NCBI GenBank assembly: GCA_002478885.1
Contig: DLKC01000021.1
Location: 1-27,075, forward strand
DNA: 27,075 nt
Reading direction: 5' to 3'
Source: Chitinophagaceae bacterium UBA7600
GTDB taxonomy: Bacteria > Bacteroidota > Bacteroidia > Chitinophagales > Chitinophagaceae
Shown one piece after another: positions 16,464 through 23,549 of this stretch; within the stretch, counting starts at the first letter, position 1, and each line of letters begins with the position of its first letter. Made by a program: the position numbers and the translations under genes. The notes under the pieces were generated by a model. It did no database searches, was not told the DNA's origin, and worked only from the letters and a program-made list of their open reading frames with translations.

Positions 16464-17837
16464 ATGCAGGCCTGGAAAGATTATCAAAATGCAAACAAAG
16501 ACCGCTTTCTTGAAGAGTTGCTCGAACTGTTACGCATACCCAGTGTAAGTGCACGAAGCGAACATAAAGATGATATGCTGCGTTGTGCCGAGGCGGTAAA
16601 ACAACGCATGCTGGAAGCCGGTGCCGATAACGCCGTTATTTATCCAACGGAAGGCCACCCCGTTGTTTATGCTGAAAAATTTATTGATGCCGCAAAGCCC
16701 ACCGTGCTGGTGTATGGCCATTACGACGTACAGCCTGCCGATCCGCTGGAGCTCTGGAACAGCGGCCCTTTTGAGCCAACCGTCAAAGACGGGAAAATAT
16801 TTGCCCGTGGATCCTGCGATGATAAAGGCCAGTTTTATATGCACATAAAAGCGTTGGAAACCCTGGTGCAAACCAACACGCTCCCGGTGAATGTGAAAAT
16901 GATCATCGAGGGTGAAGAAGAAATAGGGTCGCCCAGCCTCGCAACCTTTGTAAAGGCAAACAAGGAGTTGTTGCAGGCCGATGTAATCCTCATCAGCGAC
17001 ACAGCCATGATAAGCATGGAACATCCCAGCATTGATGTAGGTGTACGCGGGTTAACCTATGTGCAGATTGAAGTAACCGGCGCCAACCGCGACCTGCACA
17101 GCGGCGTTTACGGCGGAGCGGTTGCCAACCCTATTACCATCCTGGCCCGGATGATCGCAAGTTTGCATGATGAGAATAACCACATTACCATTCCGAACTT
17201 TTATGATGATGTTGTGGAAGCATCTGTTGAAGAAAGGGCCGAACTGGCCAAAGCGCCTTTTGATGAAGCCGAATACAAACAAGAGCTCGGTGTAAACGAA
17301 CTGTGGGGCGAAAAAGGCTATTCAACCAATGAGCGCACCGGCATCAGGCCCACGCTGGAGATTAATGGCATCTGGGGTGGCTATACCGGGGAAGGCTCTA
17401 AAACGGTGCTGCCATCCAAGGCTTTTGCCAAGATCAGCTGCAGGCTTGTACCCAACCAGAAAAGCCCTAAGATGGAAAAACTGCTTATTGATCATTTATA
17501 TAAAATCGCTCCGGCCAACGTCACGGTAAAGGTAGAACCGCATCATGGCGGCGATCCTTATATGACGCCGGTAGACAGCAACGAATATCTCGCCGCTGCC
17601 AAAGCTATAGAAGCAACATTTGGCAAAGCACCTATACCGGTGCGTGGTGGTGGCAGCATTCCAATCACCGCACTTTTCGAGAGCGAGCTCGGGTGCAAAG
17701 TGGTATTTCTTGGTTTTGGTCTGGACAGCGACAACCTGCATAGCCCAAATGAGAAATACGACATCTTCAATTTCTATAAAGGCATTGAAACCATTCCTTA
17801 TTTCCACCAGTTTTATGCAGCGTTGAAGCAGGCTTAA
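16464..17837 (+). CDS. M20 family metallopeptidase (dipeptidase, carnosinase-like)
   Basis: A 457-aa cytosolic di-zinc dipeptidase that probably cleaves dipeptides or short peptides. Metal and catalytic residues of clan MH are visible: His86 and Asp88 in YGHYDVQPADP, Asp119 in GSCDDKG, Glu152 (base) and Glu153 (ligand) in EGEEEIGS, Asp179 in LISDT and His426 in HSPNEKYD. The dimerisation-domain motif DLHSGVYGGAV is also present. The start at 16464 follows a TACATTCG box and gives MQAWKDYQNANKDRFLEELL, the normal beginning; the open frame continues upstream to 16383. No classical terminator follows; dispersed-element copy 6 with its imperfect hairpin occupies that position. Confidence 0.93.
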   Translation: MQAWKDYQNANKDRFLEELLELLRIPSVSARSEHKDDMLRCAEAVKQRMLEAGADNAVIYPTEGHPVVYAEKFIDAAKPTVLVYGHYDVQPADPLELWNSGPFEPTVKDGKIFARGSCDDKGQFYMHIKALETLVQTNTLPVNVKMIIEGEEEIGSPSLATFVKANKELLQADVILISDTAMISMEHPSIDVGVRGLTYVQIEVTGANRDLHSGVYGGAVANPITILARMIASLHDENNHITIPNFYDDVVEASVEERAELAKAPFDEAEYKQELGVNELWGEKGYSTNERTGIRPTLEINGIWGGYTGEGSKTVLPSKAFAKISCRLVPNQKSPKMEKLLIDHLYKIAPANVTVKVEPHHGGDPYMTPVDSNEYLAAAKAIEATFGKAPIPVRGGGSIPITALFESELGCKVVFLGFGLDSDNLHSPNEKYDIFNFYKGIETIPYFHQFYAALKQA

Positions 17838-17863
17838 CACTGTCAAACCAGAACAGGAATATC

Positions 17864-17917
17864 TGGAGCCCGGCCAGGGGTCAGCGCCCGGCTTTTGTTG
17901 CGTCGCACACTTGTGCT
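17864..17917 (+). repeat. Dispersed intergenic element, copy 6
   Basis: Core GTTGCGTCGCAC at 17897-17908 is followed by ACTTGTGCTTCC. It is preceded by AGCCCGG, 13 nt, CCCGGCT (a 7-bp stem with one C-C mismatch) and TTTT. It lies after the dipeptidase in the same orientation. This copy shows the full hairpin-T run-core arrangement best. Confidence 0.9.
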
Positions 17918-17981
17918 TCCGGTAACCCTGTTCAGCAAATACAGGTATCGCTTTTTCTTTTGCAGCAAATAATTTTTGAAC

Positions 17982-18773
17982 ATGATCAAGCTTATCGGCC
18001 TGCCATTTGATGAAAACTCCTCTTTTCTCAGAGGCCCGGCAGATGCGCCCGCTGTTATCCGGGCTATCTGGAACGATGGCGCCTCCAATGACTACGCAGA
18101 AAATCTGTCCGAAATAAAAGAGCATGTGATTTGGGAAGATGCAGGAAATATCGACAAAACGACTCAAACAACAGCTGCCTATTTCGATCAAATAACGTCA
18201 ACCATTGCTGCGATAGTGGATAAGGGTGATAAGCCGCTTTGTATTGGTGGCGACCATTCACTCACGTTCCCGGCAATACGGGGCATAGCCACAAAATATA
18301 AGCAGTTACATATTTTGCACGTTGATGCGCATCCTGACCTCTACCACAATTTTGAGGATAATTATTTTTCCCATGCTTCCCCTTTCGCAAGAGTGATGGA
18401 AAATAAGCTGGCCGTTTCTTTAACACAGGTCGGCATAAGAACGCTCAACAAGCATCAAAAAGAACAAGCTGAGCTGTTTGGCGTAAAACAATTTTCACCG
18501 GATGCATGGACCATCAACGATATTCAGTCATTAAAGGGTCCGTTATATATATCTGTTGACCTTGATGGACTCGATCCTGCTTATGCACCCGGCGTTTCAC
18601 ACCATGAACCCGGGGGCCTGAGCGTAAGAGCACTGTTGCATATTATCCAGTCAGGCAAAGCCGAGATTGTTGGAGCCGATATAGTAGAGTACAACCCTTC
18701 AAGAGATGTACACCATATGACAGCGAGAGTTGCCTATAAAATCGCCAAAGAATTAATGGCCCGGATGGCTTAA
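17982..18773 (+). CDS. Arginase-family ureohydrolase, plant-arginase-like
   Basis: A 263-aa manganese hydrolase of the ureohydrolase superfamily (arginase, agmatinase, formimidoylglutamase). Mn ligands are all present: His92 in GGDHS, Asp115, His117 and Asp119 in DAHPD, and Asp193 and Asp195 in SVDLDGLDP. The segment APGVSHHEPGGLS and the C-terminal GADIVEYNPSRD...MTARVAYKIAKEL closely resemble plant arginases, a subgroup nearer to agmatinases than to animal arginase. Arginine or agmatine is therefore the likely substrate, yielding urea; which one cannot be settled here. The ATG at 17982 is preferred over a TTG at 17976. It ends only 3 bp from the stop of the convergent gene, leaving no room for a terminator between them. 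Confidence 0.9.
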   Translation: MIKLIGLPFDENSSFLRGPADAPAVIRAIWNDGASNDYAENLSEIKEHVIWEDAGNIDKTTQTTAAYFDQITSTIAAIVDKGDKPLCIGGDHSLTFPAIRGIATKYKQLHILHVDAHPDLYHNFEDNYFSHASPFARVMENKLAVSLTQVGIRTLNKHQKEQAELFGVKQFSPDAWTINDIQSLKGPLYISVDLDGLDPAYAPGVSHHEPGGLSVRALLHIIQSGKAEIVGADIVEYNPSRDVHHMTARVAYKIAKELMARMA

Positions 18774-18776
18774 GGT

Positions 18777-19952
18777 TTAAGAATGCTTATTACTCAGCAC
18801 CAGGTATTCGAGTAACAATGCATCGTTGAATGCAGGGCAATAATGGTAGTAGATAAACCAGTTGCTGTTACTTGCATACACCCTCAACCAATCTGAAAAA
18901 TAAGAAGGCACGTTGCCTGCAAAGAATGCATAGTTATTCTGCTCGATCTCCTTTTGAAAAGTCGCAACTGGCGGCAATGCAACCGGTGGCGGATCTGCGC
19001 CCCATTTGAGCAGTGCCAGGGCAAGGATCATTTGTTCAACCCGGTTATTGCTGTTTTTCAATTGCGCACCCGCCTGTTCGATGAGCCGGGGTTTTAAAGC
19101 TTCGAGTGCAGGGATGGGCTTCACCGCCATTAACCTCGCAACGTGATACAAAATCAGTGCAGTTTTCGGATAATATGGTGAAGCATATATCGGCTGACCA
19201 ATATGGTATTGTTCTTTAATGGTGGCAGCGATCACATCGAGGCATGCACTGTCGGCTTTTGTCCATGGCAGGTTATAGTGCTGCACAAAAGAAAGCACAT
19301 TACACATTACGCTTACGTCGAATACAACGGGAAATTTTTTACCAAACCAGGTAGAATAGGCAGGGTATTGTTCATACCCTTTAATAATGGTATGCACTTT
19401 ATTGGAATCATTGTTCACGTACTGCTGCATGAGCCGATGAACATCCTTTGCAGTTGAATCGTTCGCTGACAAGGCGAGTAAAGAAAGCACCGTATCGTCC
19501 ATATCATCGGGCAAGGCTGTCTTTTTCATAAACAGGTTGACAAGACCGATATATGGATAATGAAAAGCGGTGTCTGTTCGCCAGAAATTATAGGTGCTTC
19601 TCCCCTTCTGATTTCTGAACCGGTCAAATGCCGGTTTAGCATTTTGCAGTAAAGCATCGATGCGTTGCTGCTGTTTTTGATTCAATTGATCTTTTATGCC
19701 TGTAAGCGTATAAGCGATAAGACCATTGTAAAAGATATTGTGATCAGCTTTTTTGTCGCTGAATTTCTCATGGTCAGCTATATAAGATGGGAACAGCCCG
19801 TTTATAAGCGCCGTATTTTCCTGTGTTTGCCATGCAGCGATACGATTGATCAGGAAGTCTATATTTACGCTATCCTGGCCACAAGAAACATATGCCGGCA
19901 ACAGCGCCACTGCTGTCAGAAAGAGAAAGGTTATTTTCCTGCTTCGTTTCAT
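18777..19952 (-). CDS. Exported protein of unknown function with DxDDT motif
   Basis: 391 aa. The ATG at 19952 gives a signal peptide MKRSRKITFLFLTAVALLPA then YVSCGQ; Cys24 is in a poor lipobox context, so lipoprotein status is uncertain. The rest is helix-rich with regularly spaced helix-turn-helix units, for example FYNGLIAYTL, YIGLVNLFM, DDTVLSLLAL, DVSVMCNVLSF and TALILYHVARLM, suggestive of an alpha/alpha-toroid. PDDMDDTVLSLLAL contains DxDDT (residues 150-154), the motif of class II terpene cyclases. An exported 391-aa protein is too small and in the wrong place for a normal cyclase, so similarity may be limited to fold or chance. I do not recognise the family. It follows an 11-bp tandem repeat in its upstream region and is convergent with the ureohydrolase. 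Confidence 0.8.
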   Translation of the reverse strand: MKRSRKITFLFLTAVALLPAYVSCGQDSVNIDFLINRIAAWQTQENTALINGLFPSYIADHEKFSDKKADHNIFYNGLIAYTLTGIKDQLNQKQQQRIDALLQNAKPAFDRFRNQKGRSTYNFWRTDTAFHYPYIGLVNLFMKKTALPDDMDDTVLSLLALSANDSTAKDVHRLMQQYVNNDSNKVHTIIKGYEQYPAYSTWFGKKFPVVFDVSVMCNVLSFVQHYNLPWTKADSACLDVIAATIKEQYHIGQPIYASPYYPKTALILYHVARLMAVKPIPALEALKPRLIEQAGAQLKNSNNRVEQMILALALLKWGADPPPVALPPVATFQKEIEQNNYAFFAGNVPSYFSDWLRVYASNSNWFIYYHYCPAFNDALLLEYLVLSNKHS

Positions 19953-20051
19953 TGTCTGTGAATAACCTGTAAAATAATCATAAAGGGTCAAGCTGCAAGC
20001 AGGCATTTGCCCACCCCATTCTTACCCGCCAGAGACATTACCATTTACTCA

Positions 20052-20094
20052 GATGAACGAAGGATGAACGAAGGATGAGCGAAGGATGAACGAA
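20052..20094. repeat. 11-bp tandem repeat, 3.9 units
   Basis: GATGAACGAAG is repeated at 20052-20062, 20063-20073, 20074-20084 (one A to G change) and 20085-20094 (partial). It lies 100-140 bp upstream of the exported-protein gene and could vary in copy number. Confidence 0.93.
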
Positions 20095-20238
20095 TTACCT
20101 ACCGGGTAAGTACTAATGAATTACCAGTTATATTGTAAGGAGTGGGCATTTTGGCACTGATGCCGGTTGCATCAATACAAGGCGCCTGGCATGGTGGCAG
20201 CATTTGCAAGCAGTATTTGTTCCAACAGTGTTCCAGCA

Positions 20239-20286
20239 GCTGAAGCGTGCGACGCAACAACAGCCTTATCGCTGTTGTGCAGCCGG
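20239..20286 (-). repeat. Dispersed intergenic element, copy 7
   Basis: On the minus strand a perfect hairpin ACAACAGC GATAAG GCTGTTGT runs directly into the core GTTGCGTCGCAC (20247-20258), then GCTTCAGCTGCTGG (the second flank type, as in copy 4). A GGACCGGCTG block is upstream. It lies downstream of the acyl-CoA dehydrogenase terminator, in the same orientation. Confidence 0.9.
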
Positions 20287-20291
20287 TCCCC

Positions 20292-20318
20292 AAAAAATAA
20301 CCCGCATGAAGCGGGTTA
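20292..20318 (-). terminator. Rho-independent terminator of the acyl-CoA dehydrogenase gene
   Basis: TAACCCGC (20298-20305) and GCGGGTTA (20311-20318) pair around a 5-nt loop, followed on the minus strand by TTTTTT. It lies 30 bp past the stop. Confidence 0.9.
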
Positions 20319-20348
20319 ATTTATTTATGCAGGCGCTTATACAACTTA

Positions 20349-21503
20349 TTATTTAAGGATGCTCCGGCCGATAACGATACGTTGCACTTCGCTGGTGCCC
20401 TCGTATATCTGGGTAATTTTCGCGTCGCGCATGAAACGCTCGACATGGTATTCTTTCACAAACCCATAGCCGCCGTGAATCTGCACTGCCTCTGTTGCGC
20501 ACCACATGGCGGTTTCGCTGGCAAAAACTTTGGCCATGGAAGAGCTTAAGGTATAATCGATGCCATTGTCTTTTTCCCAGGCGGCTTTCAGGCAAAGCAT
20601 TCTTGCTGCTTCGATGCGTGTTGCCATGTCGGCCAGTTTAAACTGGATGGCCTGGTGATGCATGATCTCTTTCCCGAAAGCTTTGCGTTCTTTTGAATAT
20701 TTGAGCGACAGTTCATAAGAACCGCTTGCGATCCCGAGTGCCTGTGAAGCGATGCCGATGCGACCGCCGGCGAGTGTTTTCATGGCAAATTTGAACCCGA
20801 ACCCATCTTCGCCGATACGGTTTTCTTTCGGCACTTTTACATCGTTGAAAGAAATGCTGTGCGTATCGCTTCCCCGGATGCCGAGTTTGTTTTCCTTTGC
20901 ACCAACAGTAACGCCGGGCCAGTGTTTTTCAACAATCAATGTGTTGATGCCGTGCGAACCCTTGCTGGCATCTGTCTGCGCCATTACCAGGTAAACACTT
21001 GCAGAAGACCCGTTGGTGATCCAGTTCTTTGTACCGTTGAGCAGGTAATGATCGCCCATATCGATGGCGGTCGTATGCTGGGAGGTAGCGTCGCTCCCTG
21101 CTTCCGGCTCGCTTAATAAGAAAGCGCCGATATATAACTGCCCATCCTTTTTTCCCTGGGCCAGCGGCACCAGGTATTTTTGTTTCTGCTCTTCTGTGGC
21201 ATATTTATCGAGCCCCCAGGTAACAAGGCTGTTGTTCACGCTCATGCAAACACTAACACTCGCGTCTATTTTACTTATTTCTTCCATGGCGAGCACATAA
21301 CTGATGGTGTCCATACCTGCACCTCCGTAGCCGGGAGAAACCATCATGCCCATAAAGCCAAGATCGGCGAGCTGCATGACCTGGTCATGCGGGAAACGCT
21401 GGTGTTCATCCCGTTCTATAACGCCGGGCAGGCATTCGTTTACCGCAAAATCGCGTGCTGCTTTTTGTATCATCAGGTGTTCTTCGCTAAACTGGAAATG
21501 CAT
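20349..21503 (-). CDS. Acyl-CoA dehydrogenase (short-chain/butyryl type)
   Basis: A 384-aa FAD enzyme that introduces the alpha-beta double bond into acyl-CoA in fatty-acid or branched-chain degradation, passing electrons to ETF. Family signatures are visible: the middle beta-domain with GAFLLSEPEAGSD, LGIRGSDTHSISFNDVKVP, and the C-terminal QIHGGYGFVKEYHVERFMRD. The catalytic base is Glu368 in QIYEGTSEVQ, the position used by short- and medium-chain enzymes rather than the isovaleryl/long-chain alternative. Length is standard. It has its own strong promoter and terminator and is divergent from fabH, placing a beta-oxidation gene next to a fatty-acid synthesis gene across a 229-bp intergenic region. 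Chain-length preference is inferred only from the general family type. Confidence 0.94.
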   Translation of the reverse strand: MHFQFSEEHLMIQKAARDFAVNECLPGVIERDEHQRFPHDQVMQLADLGFMGMMVSPGYGGAGMDTISYVLAMEEISKIDASVSVCMSVNNSLVTWGLDKYATEEQKQKYLVPLAQGKKDGQLYIGAFLLSEPEAGSDATSQHTTAIDMGDHYLLNGTKNWITNGSSASVYLVMAQTDASKGSHGINTLIVEKHWPGVTVGAKENKLGIRGSDTHSISFNDVKVPKENRIGEDGFGFKFAMKTLAGGRIGIASQALGIASGSYELSLKYSKERKAFGKEIMHHQAIQFKLADMATRIEAARMLCLKAAWEKDNGIDYTLSSSMAKVFASETAMWCATEAVQIHGGYGFVKEYHVERFMRDAKITQIYEGTSEVQRIVIGRSILK

Positions 21504-21525
21504 GATCAGAGATTTTAAAGATGCG

Positions 21526-21559
21526 CAAATGTAGTTTAAACCATAGCAAAACTAACAAA
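21526..21559 (-). promoter_or_regulatory. Promoter of the acyl-CoA dehydrogenase gene
   Basis: On the minus strand TTTG (21556-21559), a 22-bp spacer and TACATTTG (21526-21533) match both boxes of the Bacteroidota primary-sigma promoter. The -7 box lies 22 bp before the ATG at 21503. Confidence 0.75.
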
Positions 21560-21706
21560 CGGTAGGATTAAATATTTTCCTACAAGTTACATGATCGCAT
21601 TAAACATTGCGCATTAAAAGTATAAGCAGGCACAACACACAGGTTACCACCCGCAACAGACGCTATCGTTCATAAAAAACTAACGCTGTTTGAAAGCAGA
21701 TTTTAA

Positions 21707-21714
21707 TACTTTTG
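21707..21714 (+). promoter_or_regulatory. -7 promoter box (TACTTTTG) of fabH
   Basis: TACTTTTG matches TAnnTTTG and lies 18 bp before the ATG at 21733. This supports that start over an in-frame TTG at 21712 inside the box. A TTTG at 21689-21692 is too close (14 bp) to be an ideal -33. Confidence 0.6.
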
Positions 21715-21732
21715 CCAGCACAAAATTTATGC

Positions 21733-22731
21733 ATGAGTAAAATCACAGCTGCGATCACTGCCGTTGGCGGATATGTTCCTGAGTACAGGCTAACCAATTC
21801 AGAACTGGAAAAAATGGTAGACACGAATGATGAATGGATACGCAGTCGCACGGGTATTGAAGAAAGAAGAATTTTAAAAGAGCCGGGCAAAGCCTCCAGC
21901 GACATAGCAGTACCTGCCGTGCAGGAGATACTCAGAAAGAAAAACCTTGACCCCAAAGAAATTGACTGTATTATTTGTGCGACTGTTACCCCTGATATGG
22001 TTTTTCCATCCACAGCAAATATTATCGCTGATAAAGTTGGCGCGACCAATGCATGGGGCTATGATCTAAGCGCAGCCTGCAGCGGTTTTTTATTTGCATT
22101 AAGCACGGGAGCTTCTTATATACAGAGTGGCCTGTATAAAAAAGTGATTGTTGTAGGTGTTGATAAAATGAGTGCGATCATTGACTATACCGACCGTGCC
22201 ACCTGCATCATATTCGGAGACGGCGGCGGCGCTGTTTTACTCGAGCCCAATGAAGAAGGATATGGTTTGCGCGACAGTGTTTTAAAAAGTGATGGCAAGG
22301 GCCGTGAATTCCTGCACATGAAAGCAGGCGGGTCTTTGAAGCCGGCATCAATTGAAACCGTTACCGCACGTGAACATTATATTTTCCAGGAAGGCAAGAC
22401 CGTTTTTAAATTCGCGGTTGTGGGCATGGCCGATGTAAGTGCACAAATAATGGAACGCAATAACCTAACTGCAGCTGATATTTCGTGGCTGGTGCCTCAC
22501 CAGGCGAATCTCCGTATTATTGATGCCACGGCCAAACGGATGAACCTGCCCCATGAGAAGGTGATGATCAATATTCAGAAGTATGGCAATACAACAGCGG
22601 GAACCCTCCCGCTTTGCCTGTGGGACTGGGAAAAACAATTAAAAAAAGGCGACAATATTATTCTTGCAGCTTTTGGCGGCGGCTTTACCTGGGGTGCATC
22701 CTGGGTAAAGTGGGCGTATGACAGTGAATAG
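21733..22731 (+). CDS. fabH: 3-oxoacyl-[ACP] synthase III (FabH)
   Basis: Condenses an acyl-CoA primer with malonyl-ACP to start fatty-acid synthesis. The 332-aa thiolase-fold protein shows the Cys-His-Asn triad of KAS III: Cys116 in [12 protein letters not shown], His256 in VPHQAN and Asn286 in [20 protein letters not shown] and the C-terminal [14 protein letters not shown] are also typical. The ATG at 21733 gives [20 protein letters not shown], the normal start, just after the -7 box. Here it is a lone gene, not next to plsX or other fab genes, and may be one of several paralogues in the genome. Dispersed-element copy 8 follows the stop and no standard terminator is evident. Confidence 0.95.
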   Translation: MSKITAAITAVGGYVPEYRLTNSELEKMVDTNDEWIRSRTGIEERRILKEPGKASSDIAVPAVQEILRKKNLDPKEIDCIICATVTPDMVFPSTANIIADKVGATNAWGYDLSAACSGFLFALSTGASYIQSGLYKKVIVVGVDKMSAIIDYTDRATCIIFGDGGGAVLLEPNEEGYGLRDSVLKSDGKGREFLHMKAGGSLKPASIETVTAREHYIFQEGKTVFKFAVVGMADVSAQIMERNNLTAADISWLVPHQANLRIIDATAKRMNLPHEKVMINIQKYGNTTAGTLPLCLWDWEKQLKKGDNIILAAFGGGFTWGASWVKWAYDSE

Positions 22732-23549
22732 TTATTTTGAGCCCGGCTGCCCTGCAGATGGCATCTTCCGTTGCGTCGCACACTTCAACGCAGGATCTTT
22801 ATTCAGCTATAAAAACGCGGATCCTTTTATGTAACAGTTGCCAGCATTAATAATGTAAGCCTGAACATTTATGCCGGTTGAAAAAACGATAAATAGCCGC
22901 TTTTCCTATCTTCCACGACAATTATTGACCTCCTGTAACAGCAGCAATATATTAGCGCTGAAATATAAATTTAATCCCAGGCAAACAGCAAAAAGAGACT
23001 GCGCCAACTTTACCGCTTAATAAATGCTTTGTACATTTTTCAAAAAAATTTGTGAATATCAATTGCATTTATTTATTTTGAGCCCGTTAAACCGTACCAA
23101 AGTAAATTGCTTAGCCTCAACAACCGGCTAAACCCCTTGTAAACAATTGCAAAATTTCCCATTTATTTTTTGGTAAACGTGGTTTGCTTTTTTAAAGAAA
23201 TAAAGTCAGTAGTTTTATTTTTTCAACTTATAACCCAATGAATTACACCTGGTAAACCTTTATCCTGGAATTTCCTCATTCGATAGACGCAAATAATCCG
23301 GCGTTTATTTTATAAGAATGTACCCTTCAAAACTTAAAAACTGTTTATGGTTACCCTTTTCCTTAAACCGGGCATTACGTACAGCAGTATGGAAAGCCCG
23401 ATTTTAAAGATCCAACTTAAAAAACGCTTTTTTTATACCCGTATTCGCAAAGCAACAATCCCCCCGTTGCAGGTGAATATCAGAACGAATTTTCCTGTTA
23501 TCACATAACACAAGTCTTTCAATAATTCCGTTCCCTAAAAATTCCGAAA
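22732..23549. other. Long AT-rich gap before the giant surface-protein gene
   Basis: 818 bp with dispersed-element copy 8 near its left end. The rest is AT-rich, with no open frame of note, no tRNA, no riboswitch I recognise and no convincing TAnnTTTG box. It presumably contains the promoter and a long leader of the surface-protein gene. Confidence 0.6.
22739..22790 (+). repeat. Dispersed intergenic element, copy 8
   Basis: GAGCCCGGCT block, 21 nt, then the core GTTGCGTCGCAC (22770-22781) and ACTTCAACGCAGG. It lies directly after fabH in the same orientation. A clear hairpin before the core is less obvious than in copies 6 and 7. Confidence 0.87.

Larger units (their letters stand above)
19953..20348. 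other. Gap between acyl-CoA dehydrogenase and the exported protein
   Basis: 396 bp between two minus-strand genes. It contains the 11-bp tandem repeat (20052-20094), dispersed-element copy 7 (core 20247-20258) and the acyl-CoA dehydrogenase terminator (20292-20318). No gene was recognised, and no good minus-strand -7 box was seen for the exported-protein gene. Confidence 0.65.

Noticed and set aside
20099..20293. 64-codon minus-strand open frame between the tandem repeat and the acyl-CoA dehydrogenase terminator
   Set aside because: It passes through the hairpin and core of element copy 7 and has no protein features.
23014..23110. TTATTTTG-type strings as a promoter for the giant gene
   Set aside because: They miss the TA of TAnnTTTG, have no -33 partner, and lie about 450 bp from the start codon in very AT-rich sequence.
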